From Prevotellaceae bacterium UBA3627 (GTDB taxonomy: Bacteria; Bacteroidota; Bacteroidia; Bacteroidales; Bacteroidaceae): a DNA stretch of 64,000 bases. The stretch lies in the NCBI GenBank assembly GCA_002373375.1, contig DFLE01000004.1, positions 1 through 64,000 on the forward strand, written 5' to 3'. Below the pieces are notes generated by a model, which was given only the letters and a program-made list of their open reading frames with translations, was not told where the DNA came from and searched no databases. Positions 51,563-60,542 of this stretch are shown here, one piece after another; the stretch's first letter is position 1, and the number at the start of each line of letters is the position of its first letter. A program made the position numbers and the translations under genes.

Positions 51563-52686
51563 TTATTCTGTATTCCCCCTGGCATATTCACCGTCATTGC
51601 CTCTATCATACGTGTGTAGATGCCATTAAGCTCCTGTATCTTCTGTGCCATGATACGTGTCTGCTCATTGATGGAGTCTTGCGTGGTTATCTGCTGTGAA
51701 GCAGACTTCAGCTGCATCTCATATACACGAGCAATACCTGTAAGCGTACGGTTGAGGTTCTCCATCTCCTCACTGTCGGTAGAAAGACGTGATGTCAGCT
51801 GACCAACCTTTTCAAGCATCTCATTGAGTTCAGCAAGACGCTCTATATAAGCCTTGGTAACCACCTCCATCTCTGCCGCTGTCTCTTGTGATACGGCTGG
51901 AGCAGGAGTGATGATACTTGCAGCAGATGGCTGCGATGTAACGCGTGGCTGGCTTTCTGATGATGTCTCTGCTACTGACGCCACATGCTCCTCAGCTACC
52001 TTCTCCTGTGGAGTTGCCTGTCCACCATCACCCTGAGCAGGACGACCTTGTGAACCACCACCTATGATTATAGTTCCACCAGATGGCATACCACTGCCAA
52101 AGCTGATGCTTCCACCATTATTTCCGCCAGCAGCAGCTGTGTCTGCAGAGCCTGCACCGGCTGAACCCGTGCCACCGATAATGACTGTACCACTCGATGC
52201 GCCAGTGCCTACAACGCCACTGGTACCGCCAACCACACCGCCGGTATTACCTACTACGCCGCCAGAAACAACAGGCTGAGCTGCGACTGGCTGGGCAGCA
52301 GATGCCTGAGCGACAGGTGCCTGTGTAACACCATGACGTACAGATGACGGTTGTACCGCAACAGGCTGTACTACTGCCTCACCGAGAGGACTGGCAGCCA
52401 CACTGTCAATTACCTGGTCTGCCATGTGGTTATCCAGTTCCATATCGATAGTTGTCTTATCAAACGGCCTGTCGAAAGCAGAGATAAAGAACACCACGAC
52501 CTCCGTACCCATTCCGAGGAACAACATAAAGTTAGCTCCCGGCAAGTGAGTCAGTTTGAATAGAGTACCAAGGATTACCACTGCGGCACCCCATGAATAA
52601 GCGTAGTTAAGGAACGTTTGTCCTGGTACGCTGTCCATCCATTTCTGCAGGAAATAGATAAAGTTTATCTTGCTATATTTTGACAT
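51556..52686 (-). CDS. gldL: Type IX secretion motor protein GldL/PorL
   Basis: This 376-residue inner-membrane protein has two helices near the start (AYSWGAAVVILGTLFKLTHLPG and NFMLFLGMGTEVVVFFISAF). The in-membrane Glu (E62 here) corresponds to the glutamate of the GldL motor core. The cytoplasmic part has an unusually long Gly/Ala/Val/Gln-rich low-complexity stretch (about 110-245) and then the usual coiled coil (KAYIERLAELNEMLEKVGQLTSRLS...). GldL pumps protons to turn GldM. The stop lies within a repeat. Confidence 0.95.
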   Translation of the reverse strand: MSKYSKINFIYFLQKWMDSVPGQTFLNYAYSWGAAVVILGTLFKLTHLPGANFMLFLGMGTEVVVFFISAFDRPFDKTTIDMELDNHMADQVIDSVAASPLGEAVVQPVAVQPSSVRHGVTQAPVAQASAAQPVAAQPVVSGGVVGNTGGVVGGTSGVVGTGASSGTVIIGGTGSAGAGSADTAAAGGNNGGSISFGSGMPSGGTIIIGGGSQGRPAQGDGGQATPQEKVAEEHVASVAETSSESQPRVTSQPSAASIITPAPAVSQETAAEMEVVTKAYIERLAELNEMLEKVGQLTSRLSTDSEEMENLNRTLTGIARVYEMQLKSASQQITTQDSINEQTRIMAQKIQELNGIYTRMIEAMTVNMPGGIQNNA

Positions 52687-52791
52687 CTTGTTAGTTATGA
52701 GTTATAAATTATGAGTTATGAGTCGCAAACCTATACTGTGCGACCCCACGCATCGCAGGTTATGAGTTGGTTTTCCGACTGTTAACCATCA
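52687..52791. repeat. gldK-gldL spacer with GTTATGAGTTAT-type filler
   Basis: About 40 bp of GTTATGAGTTATAAATTATGAGTTATGAG-like short repeats (in runs under 20) and a small GCGACCCCACGC / GCATCGCAGG stretch; no promoter box is visible. Confidence 0.5.
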
Positions 52792-54246
52792 TCATCTTTT
52801 CTTCTTTCCCTTGGCGTTAACGCTGGCAGAACTTGCCAATGAGCGCACACAACGGAAACCAATATAGCATCGTGGTTGATTTTGATACTCCCACGAACGC
52901 CAAGCTGAGCGGATATGGCTCTCAGGGTCTTTCCATGAACCTCCACGCACAGACTTCTTCTTCATCTTGTAAGGGTCCTCTTTCGCTGCCTTATACTCCA
53001 GCTGCGGATTAAGGTCGTTCATGGCCTCCACACCAGCCTCTGTGTATATGGTAGAAGTCCACTCTGCCACATTACCGGCCATGTCATACAAACCATTAGA
53101 GTTAGCAGCATATATACCCACCTTGCTGGTAATGAGGTTTCCGTCCTTGGTGTAGTTACCACGGTCAGGCTTAAAGTTTGCGAAGAAACAGCCGTCGCCA
53201 TTCTTCACATCCTCATTCTCCCACGGGAACTCCGTACCCTGCTTTCCACGCGCGGCATACTCCCACTCTGCTTCTGTAGGCAGACGATAACGCTGCACAT
53301 AACGTGCTGCTCCAGACAACCCTTTCAACAGATAATCCGTGCGCCATGCACAGAAGGCATTGGCCTGTTCCCATGTAACGCCCACAACCGGATAGTCATT
53401 GTAAGTAGGGTTGCTGAAATAGTTACGCAGATACATCTCATTGTCACTATTCGTAAAGTCGTTAACCCAGCATGTTGTATCAGGATATATGTTAACGATG
53501 TAGGTGTTTACGAAATCCCATGCGCCCGATAGCGGACGGTTGATTGTCTCACGCACTATGTTTCCCTCATCATCTATGTAAGCGGTATCCTTTGATATCA
53601 TCACCACCTCATTCGGGTCAACCGTAATATCTGTATTGAGAATACGCTCCTCTGGGTTTATGCGGTTACGACGCAACGCCGCCGTTGTATAGTCATATAT
53701 CTCATAACGATAGTTAAGTTGCCTGTAATCCAGCAGTTTCTCACCCGTAACAGGGTTACGCACATACATACTCTCTATTGCACGCAACTCATCCTCGTTT
53801 GGCTTACGCGGCAAAGGCTTCTTCCAGTTTATATGCGGAGTCACAGGGTCACCATTCTTGTCCTCTGTTATCATATACGACTCGTCACCGCCATACGCTG
53901 GGTCTGCCAATCGTGTACGCAAGATACTGTCACGTACCCACATAACAAACTGACGGTATTTCGCATTAGATACTTCTGTCTCGTCCATCCAGAAACCATC
54001 TACTGACACGTCTTTCTCAGGAGTCATCTTACCCCACAGCGAGTCGCTCTTACTCTGAATACCCATGTGCAGGAAACCACGGTTCACGAGCGTCATGCCG
54101 TATGGCGTAGGCTCCTGGAAGCCTCTGCCGCTTCCCACGCCTGTCACCTCACCGCCTTGCTGCGAGCCTGTCAGCTTGCCGCCAAAGCAACTTGTAAGAA
54201 TCAACGACGTGATAAAAGATAATGATATTATTTTGTACACTTTCAT
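52792..54246 (-). CDS. gldK: Type IX secretion lipoprotein GldK/PorK
   Basis: This 484-residue lipoprotein (lipobox SLILTSC, C20) has a formylglycine-generating-enzyme-like (SUMF1/FGE) domain: GFLHMGIQSKSDSLWG, DGFWMDETEVSNAKYRQFV, YPVVGVTWEQANAFCAWRTDYLL, YRLPTEAEWEYAARGKQGTEFPW, NGLYDMAGNVAEWTS, KKSVRGGSWKD and RCYIGFRCVRS. It has lost catalytic function in this family and builds the outer-membrane-associated ring with GldN. It is first after porP/sprF (39 bp gap). Confidence 0.95.
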   Translation of the reverse strand: MKVYKIISLSFITSLILTSCFGGKLTGSQQGGEVTGVGSGRGFQEPTPYGMTLVNRGFLHMGIQSKSDSLWGKMTPEKDVSVDGFWMDETEVSNAKYRQFVMWVRDSILRTRLADPAYGGDESYMITEDKNGDPVTPHINWKKPLPRKPNEDELRAIESMYVRNPVTGEKLLDYRQLNYRYEIYDYTTAALRRNRINPEERILNTDITVDPNEVVMISKDTAYIDDEGNIVRETINRPLSGAWDFVNTYIVNIYPDTTCWVNDFTNSDNEMYLRNYFSNPTYNDYPVVGVTWEQANAFCAWRTDYLLKGLSGAARYVQRYRLPTEAEWEYAARGKQGTEFPWENEDVKNGDGCFFANFKPDRGNYTKDGNLITSKVGIYAANSNGLYDMAGNVAEWTSTIYTEAGVEAMNDLNPQLEYKAAKEDPYKMKKKSVRGGSWKDPESHIRSAWRSWEYQNQPRCYIGFRCVRSLASSASVNAKGKKKR

Positions 54247-54285
54247 TTCGAGACTTTTAATTATTAATTATCAAGTTATTTATTA

Positions 54286-55224
54286 TCATAACGTTCTCGT
54301 GGTCTGATGCCTGTTCTTGCCTCTTTTCCCCAACTCTATATCCGTCTGGTAACCAACGAAGAGCTCATGCGAGCCATTCTTTATGCTTATGCCATTTGTG
54401 TACATCTCAAAGGAATATCCTATCACCACGCCCTTGAACTTACCACCTACCAACAGTGTCGCTGAATTTGTAGGACTATATCCCACGCCAGCATACATCA
54501 TATTGTCATCATAAGTATATATCACACGTCCGGTAACATCCGCACGATAGGCTACCAAATCACTCTGCACCAATGCCGACGCCGCTACTTTCAGCAACGG
54601 ATTGGGCAATTGGAATGTCGCGCCGCCAGTCAGGTAGAAGTTCGGATCCACTTTCAACTCATTCGTCGTACCCAGCTCTATCGTCGGGGATGTTACATGC
54701 TGCGCACTCAGCCCCACATACCAGTTCTTACGCTGATACAACAGACCTACTCCTATATCAAGTCCATTACCATTGATATCGCTTTGCGACAACACTTCGT
54801 CTCCCGGGTCATTAAACTCCGCCTTGGAGCCTTCCCACTTCTCATTGAGTAATCCCAACAGGAAACCACCCGACAGCCAGCCGCCTCCCAAACGCTTGCG
54901 AAGAGCATATTGCAAGGAGATACGCTGGTGAGCAAACAGACCTATCTGGTCTCGCATTAATATAGCACCCACCCCGTGTACCTGTTTCAGTGCCTCAAAC
55001 GGCATATCACCTGCCACCACGAAGGTTTTCGGTGCGTTTTCAAAACCAGCCAAAGACATTGCATAGACACCTATGATATTCAACTGGTCCTGCTTTCCCA
55101 CTGCCGCCGGATTGGAAACCGACTGCATATCGAAGTAGTGAGAGAAATATGGGTCATACTGCGCCAGCGCCTTAGCTGACACCAGCGTTAGAATAGCTGA
55201 CAGTATGATATATCTACACCTCAT
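54286..55224 (-). CDS. PorP/SprF-family type IX secretion outer-membrane protein
   Basis: This 312-residue barrel has a signal peptide (about 21 residues, KALAQ). The family opening is DPYFSHYFDMQSVSNPAAVGK, followed by LNIIGVYAMSLAGFENAPKTFVVAGDMPF, VGAILMRDQIGLFAHQRISLQYA, a GVGLLYQRKNWYVGLSAQHVTSPTI block and closing SHELFVGYQTDIELGK. PorP/SprF proteins serve the type IX translocon, often for particular cargo. It is the first gene of the porP-gldKLMN run and lies 18 bp after the ccsBA terminator hairpin; I see no clear -7 box, so read-through may drive it. Confidence 0.93.
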   Translation of the reverse strand: MRCRYIILSAILTLVSAKALAQYDPYFSHYFDMQSVSNPAAVGKQDQLNIIGVYAMSLAGFENAPKTFVVAGDMPFEALKQVHGVGAILMRDQIGLFAHQRISLQYALRKRLGGGWLSGGFLLGLLNEKWEGSKAEFNDPGDEVLSQSDINGNGLDIGVGLLYQRKNWYVGLSAQHVTSPTIELGTTNELKVDPNFYLTGGATFQLPNPLLKVAASALVQSDLVAYRADVTGRVIYTYDDNMMYAGVGYSPTNSATLLVGGKFKGVVIGYSFEMYTNGISIKNGSHELFVGYQTDIELGKRGKNRHQTTRTL

Positions 55225-55241
55225 TACTTTTGAATAAACGC

Positions 55242-55271
55242 AAAAGGGATGGTTTTATTTTCCATCCCTTT
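55242..55271 (-). terminator. Hairpin between ccsBA and porP/sprF
   Basis: Stem AAAGGGATGG / CCATCCCTTT (55242-55251.. with 55262-55271) followed on the minus strand by TTTTGCGTTT, a weak terminator, so partial read-through is likely. Confidence 0.65.
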
Positions 55272-55309
55272 GTATCTTTTTGTTAAAAACATTAAAAAAC
55301 ATTTATTCC

Positions 55310-57505
55310 CTAAGCATAGCTGTGCATTCCTCCTAACAAATAGTTCACGCCGAAATAGGTTATCAGCACCGACAGGAATGCACATATTATATATATATGG
55401 TAGAAACGCGGATTGCCAAACCTGCCTATCATTCCCTTGTGCATCGGCACCGCATACACCATCATGGTGATGAGTGCCCACGTCTCTTTCGGGTCCCACG
55501 ACCAGTACGTGCCCCACGACACGTTGGCCCACACTGCTCCGAGGAAGATACCTATGCAGAGCAGAAATACCGCAGGATAGAGGAGTAACTGTGACAAGGC
55601 CGTAGCCTGCTCACACTCCTTCATCTCCTTCTTATGTATAAGCCACAACGCCTGCACACCCAGCAATACCTGCAGCGCAAACAGCGCATACGCACACATG
55701 ACGGTCATCACATGGACAGAGAGCAGCGGCGACTGCAACACCGGCATCAACTGCGTAATCTGCGGCGTACCGCTCGCTATCATGGCTACCAGCATACAGA
55801 ACGAGGCTATAAGCAGTCCGAAGGCTGTCAGCATAGGGAACTTACGCCGCATCAGCAACGTAATGATAAGTATTGCCCACGCCATGAACTGCATAGTCTC
55901 ATAGCCGTTGCTTACCGGCACGTGTCCTCCTATCACCCACCGCAGTCCGAGCAGCAGCGTAAGATAAGCTAACAGAGCAGCGGCAAACGCCGTCACCATC
56001 ACATCAAACCACCGGCTGCCGCTTCGTCTCCACTTCATCATGACAGCTATACATATCAGCAGGCTGAACGTAAGCGAGAGCATCACCGGCCACTTCACCG
56101 CGTTTATCTTGTTATAGAATATCTCCGCCCCAGTCATCTGCGTGGAAGGCAGCATATCACCTATCATGTCACGTTGGAAGAGTTTTATCTTCGCTATAAT
56201 CTCCATGGCACGCGGTTTCTGTCCCGTCACTATGCTCTCAGTAAGGAAGTCCATTGACTGCTTGATAAAGAACTGCTCCTTCACCGGTATCTCGCGCGGC
56301 AACACCTGACTGCCTGGAGAGTACCACTTCACGCCCTCTTTCAGGTTATACGGGAACAAGCGCAACATCTGTCCCTGATAAAACATCGCCACCACATTAT
56401 ATTTCTCGTCAGCATCTGTCAGTCCCTTACGGTCAGGACAGTCTTCTCCACGCCGCATCTTCTCCACGGCAGACTTGAGTTTGTACTCATTATACACATC
56501 TATGAAATCGCTGTATGATGCCCACTTGCCCTCAATGCCGAGCAGTTCCTGCACATAACGGCTCTTTATGCGTATAATGGGCTGCCGCTCCCACGGAGAG
56601 TAGTATATCATCCAACTGAGGAATATCTCGTCCGCCGAATATCCGTTCCAACTGCTGCTGCCCGTCAGTTTCCTCACAAAATCAATCGCGACAGTGTTGA
56701 GCGGGCATATACGGTCGCCATACTGCACGTTGACGGTTCCCATACGGTGCGCTATATCCCTGTCAACCACCGGCAGCGACTCTGCCATCACAACAGTGCC
56801 ACACGACAATAGCAGCACCATCACAAGCGGTCTTACCGCCTTACGGTACAAGGTGCGTATCTGCGTCTTTTTTGAGAGTATGGTGAATATCATGGACAGA
56901 AGCAGCATCAGATACCCGGTGTATGTCACCGTGATGCCCCAAGGGTCGTGATACACTCCGAGCGTCACGCCCTTGCCGTCGCTGTCATAGCTTGACTGAA
57001 ACAGCCTGTAGCCTTCCACGCTGCCCACATTGTTCATCGACACCGTCACCTGCGCACCGCGCTGTCCGTGTACCGTAACAATGCTCTGATAGTCTAACGG
57101 CGCATCAGTGCCGGGATAGTTTATGATGCGAAACTCGCTGAGCTTCAAGGCTGCCGGCAAACGGTGGGTCACACTGTCGCCTTTACCGACGAAGGTATCA
57201 ACGCTCTTTCCTATCCTGAGGTTCAACTCGCCGCGCTCTGCCGTCAGATAAGTCAGCAACGCTCCCACCAGTATCACCACGAAAGACATGTGAAGCATCA
57301 TCACCGCCATTCGCTGATACACTTTCCTCCTTATTATATATATAAGAGAGAAGCCTGTCAGCACCGCCCACAGCACCACGAACCACCACGCGCCGTATAT
57401 ATTCTCACCGACGTATGGCGTACCTTTGTATTTCTCTATGATGGTAGCAAGCCCTATACACACTACCACGAGTGCGTATAGGGCGAAGATAGTTTTCTTT
57501 ATCAT
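55310..57505 (-). CDS. ccsA: Cytochrome c biogenesis protein CcsBA (ResB-CcsA fusion)
   Basis: This 731-residue membrane protein has an N-terminal ResB/CcsB-like part (about 1-240: ILRRKVYQRMAVMMLHMSFVVILVGALLTY and a periplasmic beta domain) fused to CcsA. The heme-handling WGTYWSWDPKETWALITMMVYA motif lies near residue 665, with several His in adjacent helices. System II cytochrome c synthases carry heme out and attach it to CXXCH. It follows by 9 bp the di-heme oxidoreductase gene, which encodes two CXXCH sites, so it most likely matures that protein. Confidence 0.9.
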   Translation of the reverse strand: MIKKTIFALYALVVVCIGLATIIEKYKGTPYVGENIYGAWWFVVLWAVLTGFSLIYIIRRKVYQRMAVMMLHMSFVVILVGALLTYLTAERGELNLRIGKSVDTFVGKGDSVTHRLPAALKLSEFRIINYPGTDAPLDYQSIVTVHGQRGAQVTVSMNNVGSVEGYRLFQSSYDSDGKGVTLGVYHDPWGITVTYTGYLMLLLSMIFTILSKKTQIRTLYRKAVRPLVMVLLLSCGTVVMAESLPVVDRDIAHRMGTVNVQYGDRICPLNTVAIDFVRKLTGSSSWNGYSADEIFLSWMIYYSPWERQPIIRIKSRYVQELLGIEGKWASYSDFIDVYNEYKLKSAVEKMRRGEDCPDRKGLTDADEKYNVVAMFYQGQMLRLFPYNLKEGVKWYSPGSQVLPREIPVKEQFFIKQSMDFLTESIVTGQKPRAMEIIAKIKLFQRDMIGDMLPSTQMTGAEIFYNKINAVKWPVMLSLTFSLLICIAVMMKWRRSGSRWFDVMVTAFAAALLAYLTLLLGLRWVIGGHVPVSNGYETMQFMAWAILIITLLMRRKFPMLTAFGLLIASFCMLVAMIASGTPQITQLMPVLQSPLLSVHVMTVMCAYALFALQVLLGVQALWLIHKKEMKECEQATALSQLLLYPAVFLLCIGIFLGAVWANVSWGTYWSWDPKETWALITMMVYAVPMHKGMIGRFGNPRFYHIYIICAFLSVLITYFGVNYLLGGMHSYA

Positions 57506-57514
57506 TGATATTGT

Positions 57515-59218
57515 TTATATCGACTCAATGAAATATATCACCTGGTTACGCTGCTGCTTGGTAAGCTCACGGAACTTCAACACGGCATTGTAGGCATCAC
57601 TCGTGCCACCCTCATTCTTACATCCGTGCCACATGATAGCCTCCATGACGTTGCGCGCACGGCAGTCATGCATACGCTCCACGCCACTACCGCACTTACT
57701 TGCCAATCCGCGTCCCCACAGAGGTGTGGTACGACACCATCCTGTACGTATGTCGTTCTTCATCCACAGACGATGCTGCACGAAGTCGGTGTAAGGCCAT
57801 ATCTTCTGCTTTGGATAGCGAGGCATATCGTTGTCACCGAAGAGTTTGTTAGGATCCTGTATGTGGTCATCACCCGTAGTCCATGATGGACGGTGGCAGT
57901 TTGCACAACCTATCTGGCTAAACAGTTTCTTACCCTCCTTGAAGTCCTCCGTAGTTGTGTTACGTGCTGCTGGCACAGCCAGTCCACGATGCCATATCAT
58001 AAGATTCTTGTACTGGTCCTGTGACATTTCCGCATCAAGAGTCTTGCTGGTGAGGTATGTGTATATGTCGCTTTCCAAGTTTCCCGTATGCCACTCTGGG
58101 TGAGCCTTGTCAGGATCAATGCGGTTAATGTATTCCGTGAAGCCTTCCTGTACGTCAGGGTCTTGTGACGACTTTTTGGCATAATATGTGCCTGCAAGGT
58201 CGAGGTAGTGGTAACGGCGGTCAGGGCGTGTCACGTTGGTTATGTTCCATATTGCGTTTGCACCAGCGGCGTCAAGTATCGGACCACGTGACATTGCGTA
58301 GGTATAGCGGCGCACGTACTTCGTTCCGTCACCCTGCAGCGAGTTGCTGTAGTAGCTGTTCCATGTATTTGTTGACTGGTTCCACATGGCTGGATTCAGT
58401 GCATCCGTCTTGCCTATGCTGTTATAGAAATTGCTTTCCTTTTCCCACTGCTTTGTGATGGAGTCATCAGGAATAGCATCTGTAAGTCCAGTGCCATAGA
58501 TACCTATGGTTGATTCCAGCAATACACCAATTTCGTTGTTGTATTCTGCCTCTGTAAGGGTGACGTCAACTCCGCCACGCTGCACCATTACTGGAGCATA
58601 GAAGGCACTGTAATCAATCTTCACCTCTGGGTATATGAGCGAATAGGACTCGCCGTCAGGGAACTGATTGCCCCACTCGTCGGTGTATTCATTCCATGTG
58701 ATGGTAATCTTATTTTCATCAATAGGAGCCTTGAATGGCTTCACCGCACCAGTCTGAGGCATGCCTGCAACCGAACGTATGTAGGCATTGGTTTTCTTGT
58801 CGTACACCACGAGCAGATAGCCGTTTCTGTGAGTGTCAGCCTTGTAACTTGTCTGACGCGCACCGTGTCCGTAGCCTGGATGGCAATAGAGGCATCCGCG
58901 ACGTACATATACAGGTCCGAGTCCGTGAAATGCACCTTCTGTGTTTGAGTTATAGTCTTTCTCAAACAGGTACTCACCCTCGTTGAAGGCAGTCATCATG
59001 CCTGCGTTTTCTACTGCCTTTGTAGGCTGTTCAAATGCCGAAGCGGTATTTACTGACGTAGTGCCAAGCAGGCCGCCTGCATAGTAATCTTCTGGGTAGT
59101 CGGTAGTTGTAGGATCACCTATTTCCCATGAAACGGGTGCATCAGCATCGGATGAAGAACATCCGGTGCTGATGATAGCGCCCATGAGAACAACTCCGAA
59201 AGTCGAAAGTTTGCTCAT
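57515..59218 (-). CDS. Di-heme oxidoreductase (DHOR/DUF1111-type) lipoprotein
   Basis: This 567-residue lipoprotein (C20, ISTGC) has two c-type heme sites: C109-LYC112-H113 and C438-ANC441-H442. The second is followed by RPSWTTGDDH and, later, TDFVQHRLWMKNDIRTGWCRTTPLWG, features of the di-heme thiol-oxidoreductase family linked to the MauG/peroxidase group. The partner genes are an imelysin-type protein and a porin upstream and CcsBA downstream, a set seen in iron/heme uptake loci of Gram-negatives. It probably acts in the periplasm to oxidise the metal or its ligand; the substrate is unproven. Confidence 0.88.
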   Translation of the reverse strand: MSKLSTFGVVLMGAIISTGCSSSDADAPVSWEIGDPTTTDYPEDYYAGGLLGTTSVNTASAFEQPTKAVENAGMMTAFNEGEYLFEKDYNSNTEGAFHGLGPVYVRRGCLYCHPGYGHGARQTSYKADTHRNGYLLVVYDKKTNAYIRSVAGMPQTGAVKPFKAPIDENKITITWNEYTDEWGNQFPDGESYSLIYPEVKIDYSAFYAPVMVQRGGVDVTLTEAEYNNEIGVLLESTIGIYGTGLTDAIPDDSITKQWEKESNFYNSIGKTDALNPAMWNQSTNTWNSYYSNSLQGDGTKYVRRYTYAMSRGPILDAAGANAIWNITNVTRPDRRYHYLDLAGTYYAKKSSQDPDVQEGFTEYINRIDPDKAHPEWHTGNLESDIYTYLTSKTLDAEMSQDQYKNLMIWHRGLAVPAARNTTTEDFKEGKKLFSQIGCANCHRPSWTTGDDHIQDPNKLFGDNDMPRYPKQKIWPYTDFVQHRLWMKNDIRTGWCRTTPLWGRGLASKCGSGVERMHDCRARNVMEAIMWHGCKNEGGTSDAYNAVLKFRELTKQQRNQVIYFIESI

Positions 59219-59247
59219 AATGTGGTATGTTTTTATAGTTATACTTA

Positions 59248-60444
59248 TTAGTTCTGTATTTTCAGGATAGACTGATACAGTTTGTATGCATTGTCTGCCA
59301 ATGCGCGGTATGTAGCCACGATGACGTTGTCAACATAGTTCTCGTTGATTTTCTGACACTGTGCCTCCACCGTAGCGTTACCAGCGTATGCGGCAAGGGT
59401 AGTCTTCATCGCGTCAAGGGCTTCGTCAAGCTCGCCGAGCGCGAGGATAGCCTGACCGCAAGATGGGTCGCTATAGTAAAGAGCGAAAGGCTTCTTCATT
59501 GCGTCAATCTTAGAGAGGGCAGCCTCAAGCTTTGCCTGAACATTCTCAGCCTGAGACTTCAGAGTGCTGTTACCTGAGTTAAGGCAGAAATATATCAGAG
59601 AGTTCTGGCCTGGAGCAGTAGCGTCAACCGCGCCATAGAGAGCGTTCTTACAACTTACGATGTTGTCATAGAAGTCAATGATTGAGTTGTAAGCGTATGG
59701 AGACTCAATGTATGTATAATCTCCGTGAATATATGGCAGTCCAATCTTTGAGTCGCCTACCTCACCTATGATGTCCTGACAACCGGCAATAATCTCAAGC
59801 GTAGCGTCAAGAGCTGTAGCCCAGTCGCCCGTGCCAGGGTTCTTGAAGGCCTTGCCGAAGTTTGTATAGCTGTCAAGAGCCTCTGTCTGCTCGTCCTCGT
59901 CATTCACACCGTAGTGAGTCTTGATGTAGTCGAGTGCTATCTGGTGGCGCTCAGCATTGCTCTCCTTTGAGTCCCATGCAGCCTCAAGAGTAGCGGTGGC
60001 GTTGTAGAGGTCCTGTGCCACAGCCACAACATACTTGTACTCAAGGTTTGTCAGCTGGCTGATGTCACGTGCCTTACCCTCGCGGAACAACACATACTCT
60101 ATGCCGTGATAACCCAGGATGCCCACGCTGGCAGTCTTAATCTGGTTGTTGATATCGCCCATAAAGTCATTGTCACGCAGCATATTAGCAAGTGCGTTGG
60201 CATCCACCGGCCATGTATCGGTGTGTGGATCAATAGAGTAAACGTCTGCCGCACCGAAGAGGAAAGCCTCACTCTTCTCCCAGTCAGCACGTGCCGTCTT
60301 CCAATCCACGCAAGCCTGATCAAGGGCTGCCTGTGTACCTGCTACTACTGAAGTGTCAACGCTGTCGTCATCAGAGCATGATGCGAAACCAGCCACTACT
60401 ACGGCAGCCATTGCTGCCATCTTTGAAAGATTTTTGATTGTCAT
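59248..60444 (-). CDS. Imelysin-family (IrpA-like) lipoprotein
   Basis: This 398-residue lipoprotein (AGFASC, C23) has the imelysin fold of two helical bundles. The GxHxxE motif is present as GYHGIEYVLFREGKARDI near residue 115; also NLEYKYVVAVAQDLYNATATLEAAW and C-terminal QCQKINENYVDNVI. Imelysins bind or relay iron (IrpA, EfeO-like proteins). It is second in the porin-imelysin-DHOR-ccsBA operon, 29 bp before the DHOR gene. Confidence 0.9.
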   Translation of the reverse strand: MTIKNLSKMAAMAAVVVAGFASCSDDDSVDTSVVAGTQAALDQACVDWKTARADWEKSEAFLFGAADVYSIDPHTDTWPVDANALANMLRDNDFMGDINNQIKTASVGILGYHGIEYVLFREGKARDISQLTNLEYKYVVAVAQDLYNATATLEAAWDSKESNAERHQIALDYIKTHYGVNDEDEQTEALDSYTNFGKAFKNPGTGDWATALDATLEIIAGCQDIIGEVGDSKIGLPYIHGDYTYIESPYAYNSIIDFYDNIVSCKNALYGAVDATAPGQNSLIYFCLNSGNSTLKSQAENVQAKLEAALSKIDAMKKPFALYYSDPSCGQAILALGELDEALDAMKTTLAAYAGNATVEAQCQKINENYVDNVIVATYRALADNAYKLYQSILKIQN

Positions 60445-60542
60445 TATACTAATTTGTTTTTGTGTTATGAATTATTACGTTATCTTATTATTACATTATA
60501 CTGTTATTTCGGTACAACGTAATATTCCTTGATATTAGTTTT